From Terriglobus albidus (GTDB lineage Bacteria > Acidobacteriota > Terriglobia > Terriglobales > Acidobacteriaceae), in NCBI RefSeq assembly GCF_008000815.1, contig NZ_CP042806.1, forward strand, positions 310,001 to 374,000: a stretch of DNA of 64,000 nt, read 5' to 3'. The notes below the pieces were generated by a model. It was not told the DNA's origin. It ran no database searches and worked only from the letters and a program-made list of their open reading frames with translations. A program made the translations under genes and the position numbers. Below are positions 46,090 through 55,083 of this stretch, in pieces. Position 1 is the stretch's first letter. Each line of letters begins with the position of its first letter.

Positions 46090-49000
46090 ATGTGGATCGT
46101 CAAGCTTGCTCTGAATCGTCCTTACACCTTCATTGTGCTGGCGCTGCTGATTCTGCTGCTCAGCCCGGTGATGATAATGCGCACGCCGACGGACATCTTC
46201 CCGAATATCAATATTCCCGTAATCTCGGTCGCCTGGACCTATACCGGACTGAATCCTGAAGAGATCGAAGGCCGCCTTACCACGCCGTATGAAAAGGCGT
46301 TGACTACGCTGGTCGACAACATTCAGCACATCGAGTCCACCAGCTATAACGGTGGTGCGGTGGTCAAGATCTTCCTGCAGCCGGGCGCCAGCCTCGACAC
46401 AGCCAACGCGCAGGTGACCGCAGGCTCGCAGTACCTGCTGCGCCAGCTTCCCGCCGGCATCCTGCCGCCACAGGTCATCAACTTTTCAGCCTCGAGCGTA
46501 CCGATTCTGCAGCTCGGCATCAGCGGCGAGGGCCTAAGCGAACAGGTCCTCAACGACAACTCCACTAACGTCATCCGTACCCAGCTTGTCACCACGCCGG
46601 GCGCCGTGATTCCTTTGCCCTTCGGCGGAAAGCAGCGCCAGATCAACATCGCCATGGATCAGGCGGCGATGCAGTCCAAAGGCATCGCTCCCGGCGAGAT
46701 GCTCGCGGCTCTCGCGCAGCAGAACGTCGTCACGCCGGCCGGCACCATCAAGATCGGCACCAAGGAGTACGACGTTATTCCTAATGGAGCGCCGCGCTCG
46801 GTAGAAGAGATTGCGGCCCTGCCCATCAAGCAGGTCAACGGCACCACCATCTACCTGCGCGACATCGCGACCGTCAGCGACGGCTTCCAGGTGCAAAGCA
46901 ACGTCGTGCGTCAGGATGGCCGCCGTGGCGTTCTGATCAGTGTGCTGAAGAGCGGTGATGCCTCTACCCTCGACGTTGTGAGTGGCACCAAGAAGCTGCT
47001 GCCGCGTGTACAGACACTGGTTCCACCGGAGCTGAAGATCACGCCGTTGAGCGACCAGTCCATCTTCGTGCGCGGCGCGGTACAGGGTGTGATTCGTGAA
47101 GCCGTAATTGCCGCGGCTCTTACCGGCCTGATGATCCTGCTTTTCCTCGGGAGCTGGCGCTCGACGCTGATCATCGCTGTCTCCATTCCGCTCTCGATTC
47201 TGACCAGCGTCATCATCCTCGGCCTTCTGGGCGAGACGATCAACACCATGACGCTGGGCGGTCTGGCGCTGGCAGTCGGTATCCTGGTCGACGACGCTAC
47301 GGTCACCATCGAGAACATCGAGCGCTTCCTCGAAGAAGGACAGGGGCTGCACGAGTCCATCCTTGAAGGTGCGGCACAGATCAGTGTTCCGGCACTGGTC
47401 TCTACCCTCTGCATCTGCATCGTGTTTCTGCCGATGTTCTTCCTCAGCGGCGTTTCGCGGTATCTCTTCGTTCCGCTGGCCGAAGCGGTGGTCTTCGCCA
47501 TGCTGGCCTCCTACGTTCTGTCGAGAACGCTGGTGCCCACGCTGGCCATGTATCTGCTGAAGGCCAAGAGCCATCACGGACCGACCGCAACTCGCAATCC
47601 ACTGGTTCTGTTCCAGCGCGCCTTCGAGCGTGTCTTCGAGAGCATCCGCAGCGCCTACCATGGCCTGCTCGAAACCTTCGTCGCGCATCGCAAGATCTTC
47701 ATCCCCAGCTTCCTGGGCGTGTGTCTGCTGATGTTCCTGCTGATTCCCTTCCTCGGCCAGGACTTCTTTCCCTCGACCGATAGCGGCCAGTTCATCCTGC
47801 ATGTACGCGCCGCAACCGGTACCCGCATCGAAGACATGGCGCGCCTGACCGACCAGGTCGAAGAGCACATCCGCCAGGAGATTCCTGCCGACGAGGTCGG
47901 CAACATCCTCGATAACATCGGCCTGCCATACAGCCAGATCAATACACAGCACCTGACCAATGGCACGATCGGTCCTTACGATGGCGATGTGATGGTCTCG
48001 CTCAAGGAAGACCACCATTCCACTGACCGTTACATCGCGCATCTTCGCCGTGACCTGCCTAAGCTCTTCCCGGGCACGACCTTTTACTTCCTGCCCGCCG
48101 ACATCACCACGCAGATCCTGAACTTCGGTCTGCCCGCGCCGATCGATATCCAGTTCGAAGGCAGCGATGTGAAGCAGAGCCACGAACTCGCCTCGCAGTT
48201 GATGGATGAGCTGCGCAAAGACGTACCAGGACTGACGGACCTGCGCATTCAGCAGCCCTTCGATTACCCCACGCTGAAGGTGAATGTCGATCGCACCAAG
48301 GCGCTGCAGGGCGGCTATACCTCCACCGATGTCGCCACCAGCCTGCGTAATACGCTGAGCGGCAGCTTCCAGGTAAACCCGCAGTTCTTCCTCAACTGGA
48401 AGACCGGCAACCAGTACCCGCTGGTCGCCCAGACGCCGCAGTACAACATGGACACGCTGGCGGCAATGCAGAATATCCCGCTGAACCGCGGCTCGCTGGG
48501 CAACGCAGCCGGACGTCAGCAGGAAACCCTGAACAATGTGGCCACTATCGAGCGCGGCACCGAGATGGGAACCATGAGCCACTACAACATCCGCCGTGTG
48601 ATCGACATCTACGGCTCGGTGCAGGGCCGCGATCTCGGTGCGGTAAGCCGCGACATCGAACGTATCCTCGACCAGCACCGCAAGACTCTGCCGCGTGGCA
48701 CCTACATCACACTGCGCGGACAGGTGGAGACGATGAAGTCCAGTTACATCGGCCTTCTGGGAGGCCTGGTCTTCTCCATCGTTCTGGTCTACATGCTCAT
48801 CGTGGTGAACTTCCAGAGCTGGGTCGATCCGTTCATCATCATCACGGCGCTGCCCGCCGCCCTTGCCGGTATCGTTCTATTCCTGTTCATCACCGCGACG
48901 CGCCTCAGCGTTCCCGCGCTGATGGGCGCCATCATGTGCATGGGCGTTGCTACTGCGAACAGTATCCTTGTGGTCAGCTTTGCCAAGCTGCGCTATGAAG

Positions 49001-49287
49001 ATCACGGCGATGCCATCCGCGCCGCCGTAGAAGCCGGTTTCACCCGCTTCCGTCCCGTCATGATGACCGCACTGGCCATGATCATCGGCATGGTGCCCAT
49101 GGCGCTTGGACTGGGAGACGGCGGCGAGCAGAATGCGCCCCTCGGCCGCGCCGTGATCGGCGGCCTGATGTGCGCCACCGTCGCCACCCTGGTCTTTGTT
49201 CCCACCGTCTTCGCGCTGATCCACGGACGCAAGCCGAAGCCCACGAACGTTCCTGTAACTGAGAGCGCGGAGGCGCTGCCGGCGTAA
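46090..49287 (+). CDS. RND efflux pump, inner-membrane transporter (HAE1/AcrB-like)
   Basis: 1065 residues. TM1 is at the N-terminus (YTFIVLALLILLLSPVMIM) with RTPTDIFPNINIPVISVAW after it. Two large periplasmic loops and 12 helices fit the family. The TM4 proton-relay acidic residues lie in GGLALAVGILVDDATVTIENIERFLEEG. The C-terminal half repeats the topology (FQSWVDPFIIITALPAALAGI). Opens an operon with a membrane-fusion protein and an outer-membrane factor. Substrates unknown. A LysR gene is divergent upstream. Confidence 0.95.
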   Translation: MWIVKLALNRPYTFIVLALLILLLSPVMIMRTPTDIFPNINIPVISVAWTYTGLNPEEIEGRLTTPYEKALTTLVDNIQHIESTSYNGGAVVKIFLQPGASLDTANAQVTAGSQYLLRQLPAGILPPQVINFSASSVPILQLGISGEGLSEQVLNDNSTNVIRTQLVTTPGAVIPLPFGGKQRQINIAMDQAAMQSKGIAPGEMLAALAQQNVVTPAGTIKIGTKEYDVIPNGAPRSVEEIAALPIKQVNGTTIYLRDIATVSDGFQVQSNVVRQDGRRGVLISVLKSGDASTLDVVSGTKKLLPRVQTLVPPELKITPLSDQSIFVRGAVQGVIREAVIAAALTGLMILLFLGSWRSTLIIAVSIPLSILTSVIILGLLGETINTMTLGGLALAVGILVDDATVTIENIERFLEEGQGLHESILEGAAQISVPALVSTLCICIVFLPMFFLSGVSRYLFVPLAEAVVFAMLASYVLSRTLVPTLAMYLLKAKSHHGPTATRNPLVLFQRAFERVFESIRSAYHGLLETFVAHRKIFIPSFLGVCLLMFLLIPFLGQDFFPSTDSGQFILHVRAATGTRIEDMARLTDQVEEHIRQEIPADEVGNILDNIGLPYSQINTQHLTNGTIGPYDGDVMVSLKEDHHSTDRYIAHLRRDLPKLFPGTTFYFLPADITTQILNFGLPAPIDIQFEGSDVKQSHELASQLMDELRKDVPGLTDLRIQQPFDYPTLKVNVDRTKALQGGYTSTDVATSLRNTLSGSFQVNPQFFLNWKTGNQYPLVAQTPQYNMDTLAAMQNIPLNRGSLGNAAGRQQETLNNVATIERGTEMGTMSHYNIRRVIDIYGSVQGRDLGAVSRDIERILDQHRKTLPRGTYITLRGQVETMKSSYIGLLGGLVFSIVLVYMLIVVNFQSWVDPFIIITALPAALAGIVLFLFITATRLSVPALMGAIMCMGVATANSILVVSFAKLRYEDHGDAIRAAVEAGFTRFRPVMMTALAMIIGMVPMALGLGDGGEQNAPLGRAVIGGLMCATVATLVFVPTVFALIHGRKPKPTNVPVTESAEALPA

Positions 49288-49301
49288 CGGAGAAAGAATT
49301 T

Positions 49302-50504
49302 ATGAGCGAGACAACACAGCAGACCGTAACCACACAAACGACGACCAATCGCAAGCCTATGTACATTGCCGTGGGCGTGGCCGCTGTTGCTCTGGTGGCC
49401 GCTGTCGCCTGGGGCATCCACGATCGCGTTCACGCCGAAAGCGAGTTGAAAGAAGAGACCCGTATCTCCGCCATCCAGACAGTGCATGTTGTACATGCCA
49501 CAGGAGCCGGCGGGAAAGACGGTCAGGAGCTGATTCTTCCCGGCAATGCGCAAGCCTACACCGATACACCCATCTACGCGCGCACTGGCGGCTATCTGCG
49601 CAAGTGGTACGCCGACATTGGCCAGCATGTGAAGCAGGGACAATTGCTAGCGCAGATTGAGACGCCGGAACTGGATCAGCAGCTCCAGGCCGCCGAGGCC
49701 GATCTGAAGCAGGCCCAGGCCAACCTCGATCTGGCAAAGACGACGAACGATCGCTGGCAGGCCCTGGTCTCAAAGCGCGCTGTCTCCAAACAGGAGGCTG
49801 ACCAGGCCCAATCGACACTGGAAGCCCGTCAGTCATTGATGGCTGCATCCGAGGCGAATGTTCGCCGCCTGCAGCAGTTGCAGGGCTTCGAGCGTGTGAT
49901 CGCTCCCTTCGACGGCACCATCACCGCACGTAATACCGATGTCGGCGCACTCATTACCGCTGCAGGCGGCGGTTCCGGAGCCACCGGAAGCGCCCAGGAG
50001 CTCTTCCACCTTGCCGCCGTGGGTAAGCTGCGTGTCTACGTGGCTGTCCCGGAGGTCTACTCCAGCGAGATTCAGGACGGCATGAAGGTCGAACTGACAC
50101 AGGACGCCACACCCGACCTGAAGTTCACCGGTACGGTCGTGCGCAACTCCAACGCCATCGACCAGAGCTCTCGTACCCTGAACGTCGAGGTAGACGTCGA
50201 TAACCCGCAGGGCAAGCTGATGCCGGGGGCCTACGTCTTCGCGCACTTCCGTCTTGCTGGCAAAGCAACCGCAGTGACTCTGCCCTCGAATGCGCTGCTC
50301 TTCCGCTCGGAGGGCCTGCGTGTCGGTATCGTGCGGGATAACCACGTCCAACTGGTTCCCATTCGCATTGGCCGAGACTTCGGATCTAACGTCGAGGTCA
50401 TCAGCGGCCTGAATGGCGACGATGCCGTGATCCTGGATCCCTCGGACTCTCTCGAGAACGGCATGGAGGTAAAGATCGCCCAGGCGAAGGGAGCGCAGAA
50501 GTGA
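49302..50504 (+). CDS. RND efflux membrane-fusion (periplasmic adaptor) protein
   Basis: 400 residues. An N-terminal anchor helix (MYIAVGVAAVALVAAVAWGI, ~20-40) precedes the adaptor. The lipoyl half-motifs are YARTGGYLRKWYADIGQHVKQGQLLAQIETPEL and FERVIAPFDGTITARNTDVG, flanking a helical hairpin (LQAAEADLKQAQANLDLA...). The beta-barrel and membrane-proximal domains follow. It starts 14 bases after the transporter and its stop overlaps the next start (GTGA). Confidence 0.95.
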   Translation: MSETTQQTVTTQTTTNRKPMYIAVGVAAVALVAAVAWGIHDRVHAESELKEETRISAIQTVHVVHATGAGGKDGQELILPGNAQAYTDTPIYARTGGYLRKWYADIGQHVKQGQLLAQIETPELDQQLQAAEADLKQAQANLDLAKTTNDRWQALVSKRAVSKQEADQAQSTLEARQSLMAASEANVRRLQQLQGFERVIAPFDGTITARNTDVGALITAAGGGSGATGSAQELFHLAAVGKLRVYVAVPEVYSSEIQDGMKVELTQDATPDLKFTGTVVRNSNAIDQSSRTLNVEVDVDNPQGKLMPGAYVFAHFRLAGKATAVTLPSNALLFRSEGLRVGIVRDNHVQLVPIRIGRDFGSNVEVISGLNGDDAVILDPSDSLENGMEVKIAQAKGAQK

Positions 50505-51937
50505 GTACGAAGAATCTGCTGGCTCTTGCCGTCGTTGCCGTATCGCTTGCCGGCTGCCGTGTCGGTCCAAACTACGTGAAGCCCGACGTCCCGACGGCGC
50601 CGACCTTCAAGGAAGGCGACACCTGGAAGACCGCTACTCCCAACGATGCCATGGCCCACGGCAAGTGGTGGGAGATGTACGGCGATCCGCAGTTGAATGC
50701 TCTTGAGGAGCAGATCGACCCTGCCAACCAGACGCTGAAGCAGGCTGAGGCCAACTTCCGCGCGTCGCGTTCGGTGATCAAACTGAACCGCGCCGACATG
50801 TCGCCGACGCTGAGTGTCGATCCCACGCTGGGCGCAACCCGGGTTACCCCCAATGCTCCCTATCGCGGTAACCTGACGGCGGACAACGGACAGGGCAACT
50901 TCATTCTGCCTCTGGATCTGAACTACGAGGTCGATCTGTGGGGACGCATCCGCCGCAGCATCACCGCCGCACAGGAAACGACGCAGGCCTTCGCCGCCGA
51001 TCTGGAAACCGCACGCCTGAGCCTCCACGCTGAGCTGGCATTGGACTACTTCAACCTGCGTAGCGCCGATGCCCAGAAAAAGCTGCTGGATGAGACGGTC
51101 GCCGCCTACAGCGATGCCCTGCAGTTGACCATCGATCGTGCCGACGGCGGCGTCGCTCCGCAATCTGACGTCGCCCAGGCGCGCACGCAGTTGCAGCAGG
51201 CGCTGGTGCAGTCGACCGAAGTAACGATCGCCCGAGCACAGTTCGAGCACGCGATTGCAGTGTTGACCGGCAAGCCGCCTGCGCAGCTCACGGTGGCTGC
51301 TAATCCTCTCACCCAACAGACGCCGGCACTACCCGGAATCCCGGCGGTACTGCCATCGGAACTCCTGGAGCGCCGGCCGGATATTGCCACAGAAGAGCGC
51401 TTGATGGCCGCCGCCAACGAACAGATCGGCATCGCCAAGTCAGCCTTCTATCCGCGTCTGAACCTCGCCGCCACTGTCGGTTTCCAGGGCAGCTCGGTGC
51501 TCAACTGGTTCACCTGGCCCAGCCGTGTCTGGGCAGTCAGCCCACTGATCTCGCAGACCGTCTTCGACGCCGGCCGCCGGCGCGCACGCACCGACATCGC
51601 GATTGCGCAGTATGACTCCCACGTCGCCAGCTATCGGCAGTCAGCTCTCGATGCCTTCCAGCAGGTAGAAGACAACCTTGTAGCGCTGAAGCAGCTTGAA
51701 ACCGAAGCGCAACAGCAGCGTGATGCAACCGTCTCCGCAGAGGAGGCTCTGGGACTGTTCCGGACCCGCTATGAGGGCGGAGTGGATACCTATCTGCAGG
51801 TCATCACCTCGCAGACCATCGCACTGCAGAATCAGCGCAACGAGATCGACATCCTGCGCCGCCGCCTCGATGCCAGCGTTCTGCTGGTAAAAGCCGTCGG
51901 TGGAGGTTGGAACGTCTCGCAGCTTCCGAAAGTCTAA
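50501..51937 (+). CDS. RND efflux outer-membrane factor, NodT-family lipoprotein (TolC-like)
   Basis: 478 residues, GTG start overlapping the adaptor's stop. The signal peptide ends in a lipobox (VAVSLAGC), so the mature protein is acylated. The family start GPNYVKPDVPTAPTF follows. The OEP repeats are visible as two helical halves (YEVDLWGRIRRSITAAQETTQAF; ELLERRPDIATEERLMAAANEQIGIAKSAFYPRLNL). It completes a tripartite pump. The order transporter-adaptor-channel differs from the common adaptor-transporter-channel. Confidence 0.95.
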   Translation: MSTKNLLALAVVAVSLAGCRVGPNYVKPDVPTAPTFKEGDTWKTATPNDAMAHGKWWEMYGDPQLNALEEQIDPANQTLKQAEANFRASRSVIKLNRADMSPTLSVDPTLGATRVTPNAPYRGNLTADNGQGNFILPLDLNYEVDLWGRIRRSITAAQETTQAFAADLETARLSLHAELALDYFNLRSADAQKKLLDETVAAYSDALQLTIDRADGGVAPQSDVAQARTQLQQALVQSTEVTIARAQFEHAIAVLTGKPPAQLTVAANPLTQQTPALPGIPAVLPSELLERRPDIATEERLMAAANEQIGIAKSAFYPRLNLAATVGFQGSSVLNWFTWPSRVWAVSPLISQTVFDAGRRRARTDIAIAQYDSHVASYRQSALDAFQQVEDNLVALKQLETEAQQQRDATVSAEEALGLFRTRYEGGVDTYLQVITSQTIALQNQRNEIDILRRRLDASVLLVKAVGGGWNVSQLPKV

Positions 51938-52274
51938 GCCGGGTGCCCAGGGGACCTGGGCATTCGCGTTACGCGCGAACCGCTTTTATTTGTCATTCCG
52001 TAGCGCTCGGGGTCCCCGGCCAGCTTTGCTGGCTGGGGTGAAGAGTAGCGAAGGGATCTGCTTCTCTACCGGAACATTCTTGGCATCCCAGCGCTTTTGC
52101 ACTCGTGGCCCATCACCCACCCTAACGTTGTTGTTCCGTTCCAGGAGATACTTTACAGCCGCTTTGTTCGGAATTCTCTATAAAAGGCCGTGGTAGTGCG
52201 CTTGAACCCCATCTGTGAATGGATGGGGTTCGTTTCCGGGAAACGTGCAGACCTAAATCATCATCGAAACGTCT
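51938..52274 (+). other. Intergenic region with partial TTTGTCAT repeat (copy 4) and trehalase leader
   Basis: 337 bp. A TTTGTCAT repeat copy starts at 51989 (TTTGTCATTCCGTAGCG) and continues to GGATCTGCTTCTCTACC near 52071; inside is a strong hairpin CCCCGGCCAGC/GCTGGCTGGGG. The second half has no gene; a promoter for the trehalase gene is expected there but I see no convincing -35/-10 pair. Confidence 0.55.
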
Positions 52275-53945
52275 ATGCGTTTTTATGCCTTGCTCCTGCT
52301 TCTTTGTCTTCCGTACGCCGTCGCGCAGCAGCAGGAGACAGCGCAGCCCCCAGCTCCCAGCGCCCCACCCGCACAAGCGGACGTTACGGTCGAGCAGTAC
52401 ATCCGCAATGGATGGGCGCCGCTGACGCGATCCATGACCGACTGCGCCACCGTGCATGACCCCAAGCTCGCAGGAGCCTCCGTCGTCTACCTTCCCCATG
52501 GATATGCCATCCCCTCCGCCGTTGCCGCACTGCGTAGCAAGTGCAACGTCCGTGTCGAACATCTGCCGCACGCCATCGCCAAAGAAGGCGACCTGATGCC
52601 GTCGGAGCTGAAGACACCGGGACTGCTCTACCTGCCGCACCGTTACGTCGTGCCCGGTGGCCGCTTCAACGAGATGTACGGATGGGACAGCTACTTCATC
52701 CTGCTGGGCCTGTTGAGCGAAGGCCATGAGGCGCTGGCGCGCGGCATGGTGGAGAACTTCTTCTTTGAGATCGAGAACTACGGCGCCATACTCAACGCGA
52801 ACCGCACCTACTACCTCACGCGCTCCCAGCCTCCCTTCCTCGCGCGGATGGTCGATGAGGTCTATCGCACCATGAATCGCCGCGATCCCGACGCTGCAAA
52901 GGCGTGGCTCGAAAAAGCAATGCCCTACCTCGAACGCGACCATACGTTATGGATGAGCGACGCACACAAAGCCGGCGACACCGGGCTCGCACGCTACTTC
53001 GACCTCGGCAACGGTCCCGTGCCAGAGATGGAAGATGACAGCACCTACTACGTCGACGTGATCAAGTGGCTGCTGGCCCATCCTGAGGTGAAGACCAACT
53101 ACCTGACGCAGGCTACTGATGGCCAGGCATGCGCCTCCGGAGCGAGCGCCGTCTGTGCTCACACCGAGTACCAGGGCTGGCGACTGACACCCGCCTTCTA
53201 TCGCAGCGACCGCGCCATGCGCGAGTCCGGTTTCGACGTCAGCTTCCGCTTCGGCCCCTTCAGTGGATCGACCGAGAACTATGCCCCTGTCTGTCTGAAC
53301 GCCCTGCTTTATCGTTACGAGATCGATGTCGCCGGCCTTTACACCAAACTCGGCGACGATGCCAAGGCAAAGCAATGGACCGATGCCGCCGAAGCCCGTA
53401 AGACGGCGATGAACCGTTATCTGTGGGATGCACGCACCGGAACCTTCGCTGACTATGACTTCGTGCGCCATCGCCGCTCGACCTATCTCTATGCCACGGC
53501 GGCCTATCCTCTGTGGGCCGGGCTCGCCACACGCACTCAAGCTGCTTCCACCATGCGCCAGCTTCGTACGCTTTCGCACGACGGCGGCCTGGCGATGAGC
53601 AACACCACCAGCGGCATGCAGTGGGATGCTCCCTTTGGCTGGGCTCCGGTGAACTGGATCGCCGTCGATGGCATGAGCTGCTACGGCTACAGCACAGCCG
53701 TAGGACGCATTGCCCATGGCTTCATGCACTCTATCCGCGAGAACTATGAGCGCGACGGCACCCTGCGTGAGAAGTACAACGTCGTCGATCCGCAGAAGGA
53801 TGTCGAAGTAGCCGCGGGCTATAAGAGCAACGTCATCGGCTTCGGCTGGACCAACGCGGTGTACTTAAAGATGAACGGCCTGCTCTTCACAGGCCGTTCC
53901 AGTGATTGCGCTTCAACCATTCCAGCGCGTGGGACTCAACAGTAG
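52275..53945 (+). CDS. treA: Periplasmic trehalase, GH37
   Basis: 556 residues. MRFYALLLLLCLPYAVAQQQ is a signal peptide, so the enzyme acts in the periplasm. Both trehalase signatures are complete: PGGRFNEMYGWDSYF (127-141) and QWDAPFGWAP (~449-458). The catalytic Asp lies in the first-half FRFGPFSGSTENYAPVCLN region context and the catalytic Glu near the C-terminus (NYERDGTLREKYNV). It hydrolyses trehalose to two glucose. It is not part of an evident operon; polyphosphate glucokinase elsewhere in the window could use the product. Confidence 0.94.
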   Translation: MRFYALLLLLCLPYAVAQQQETAQPPAPSAPPAQADVTVEQYIRNGWAPLTRSMTDCATVHDPKLAGASVVYLPHGYAIPSAVAALRSKCNVRVEHLPHAIAKEGDLMPSELKTPGLLYLPHRYVVPGGRFNEMYGWDSYFILLGLLSEGHEALARGMVENFFFEIENYGAILNANRTYYLTRSQPPFLARMVDEVYRTMNRRDPDAAKAWLEKAMPYLERDHTLWMSDAHKAGDTGLARYFDLGNGPVPEMEDDSTYYVDVIKWLLAHPEVKTNYLTQATDGQACASGASAVCAHTEYQGWRLTPAFYRSDRAMRESGFDVSFRFGPFSGSTENYAPVCLNALLYRYEIDVAGLYTKLGDDAKAKQWTDAAEARKTAMNRYLWDARTGTFADYDFVRHRRSTYLYATAAYPLWAGLATRTQAASTMRQLRTLSHDGGLAMSNTTSGMQWDAPFGWAPVNWIAVDGMSCYGYSTAVGRIAHGFMHSIRENYERDGTLREKYNVVDPQKDVEVAAGYKSNVIGFGWTNAVYLKMNGLLFTGRSSDCASTIPARGTQQ

Positions 53946-54046
53946 CTCAGGTGTGTGTCATTGCGCGCGTGAGCCGACAACATCGCAACCATCGACATGG
54001 CAGAGAACCTGAAGCGCGGTGCCGTCTCTATACTGGGCGGTAGTTG

Positions 54047-54159
54047 GGTGGGAGCAGCGGGCTTTAAGCCCGCTGACAAGAAGGTATAAAAACAACGGGC
54101 TTTAGCCCAACTTCTCGTGTATCCGGTAAAACCGTGGGCTGAAGCCCACGGCTCCCACC
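54047..54159. repeat. REP/BIME-like palindromic array, second copy
   Basis: Outer ends GGTGGGAGC and GCTCCCACC; inside AGCGGGCTTTAAGCCCGCT, AACGGGCTTTAGCCC and CCGTGGGCTGAAGCCCACGG. Same design as 19332-19486 but 42 bp shorter. The rest of the 53946-54264 gap has no gene. Confidence 0.8.
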
Positions 54160-54264
54160 AGGTTTAAGTCACGATTCACGCAGCGAATATCCCGCCCACC
54201 GCTGTCCCGATGGATAAGATATTCGGAATCTCACCCTCTCTTAGAGCGGATTGGATGACATACC

Positions 54265-55053
54265 CTACACCTGCGAGAACGGCAGCGGATTCAGAATCAG
54301 GCTGTCGATATTGGTCACGATCGGCTCGAATGCGTATCGCGGTTCGGCCGCAAGCTTCTTCCATTCCGGGTGCGACAAAAAGCCTGCCCATCCCTTTTCC
54401 AGCGCGGCCAGATCCGGGAAGGTGAGCATGTAGGTCAGCGACGGGAGCTGCCGCCCGATGAGAAGGTCGCCATAGAAGACCTGCCCGCAGCCGGACTCCT
54501 GAAAGATCTTGAACTCGCCGTGATGGAACATCTCAACCTTGCGGACGTGATCGCCATACGTGGAACTGACATAGGTGCGCAGGTGGAAGATGCGCTTCTG
54601 CTTCGTATCCGGAGCGGTGAGGTGCGGCCAGCCATCGAATGCAGCCAGCAGCGAGCTCTCCGCATCGACAAAGGGTGAGGCATCCTTTCCGGGAGAGGAC
54701 CAAAAGGGCTCGGCTGCCTTTAAGAAGGTCTCATCTTTGGCCAATAAAAGATCGAGGTTGGTCAGCGTAAAGAGATCCGAGCTCGGGATCAGCAAGTAGT
54801 AGGTCGGTGTCTCCGGACCATAGTTCACCGAAAAGGCGCCGATGGTCTTCATGCCCATGCGGTTCAGCGTGGGGATCAAGGCTTCGCTGAAGTACTTCTC
54901 CGTCATCGCCGAGCCAGTGCCGCGGCTGAGGTGGTACTTGCGCAGTTGATAGTACTCGCGCCCGCCGGAAGGCTGAGCAAGCGCTGTGCCGGCTGATGCA
55001 GCCGAAGCAACCGATGCGGTAAGTGCGGATTTCAAAAACGTGCGGCGTTGCAT
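54265..55053 (-). CDS. Tat-exported NIPSNAP-family protein
   Basis: 262 residues. MQRRTFLKSALTASVASAASAGTALA is a Tat signal. Two NIPSNAP (dimeric ferredoxin-like) halves follow: YYQLRKYHLSRGTGSAMTEKYF and FHLRTYVSSTYGDHVRKVEMFHHGEFKIF, ending TYMLTFPDLAALEKGWAGFLSHPEWK. Function of bacterial NIPSNAP proteins is unclear. It follows the aldehyde oxidoreductase large subunit by 30 bases on the same strand and may be co-transcribed. Confidence 0.88.
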   Translation of the reverse strand: MQRRTFLKSALTASVASAASAGTALAQPSGGREYYQLRKYHLSRGTGSAMTEKYFSEALIPTLNRMGMKTIGAFSVNYGPETPTYYLLIPSSDLFTLTNLDLLLAKDETFLKAAEPFWSSPGKDASPFVDAESSLLAAFDGWPHLTAPDTKQKRIFHLRTYVSSTYGDHVRKVEMFHHGEFKIFQESGCGQVFYGDLLIGRQLPSLTYMLTFPDLAALEKGWAGFLSHPEWKKLAAEPRYAFEPIVTNIDSLILNPLPFSQV

Positions 55054-55083
55054 GAGAAGGGACTTGCTCCTTAGGCGTTGAAA

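Noticed and set aside
46534-48678. Long minus-strand open frame (714 codons) opposite the RND transporter
   Set aside because: It mirrors a well-supported RND gene in high-GC DNA, has no recognisable motif and is rich in residues typical of antisense translation.
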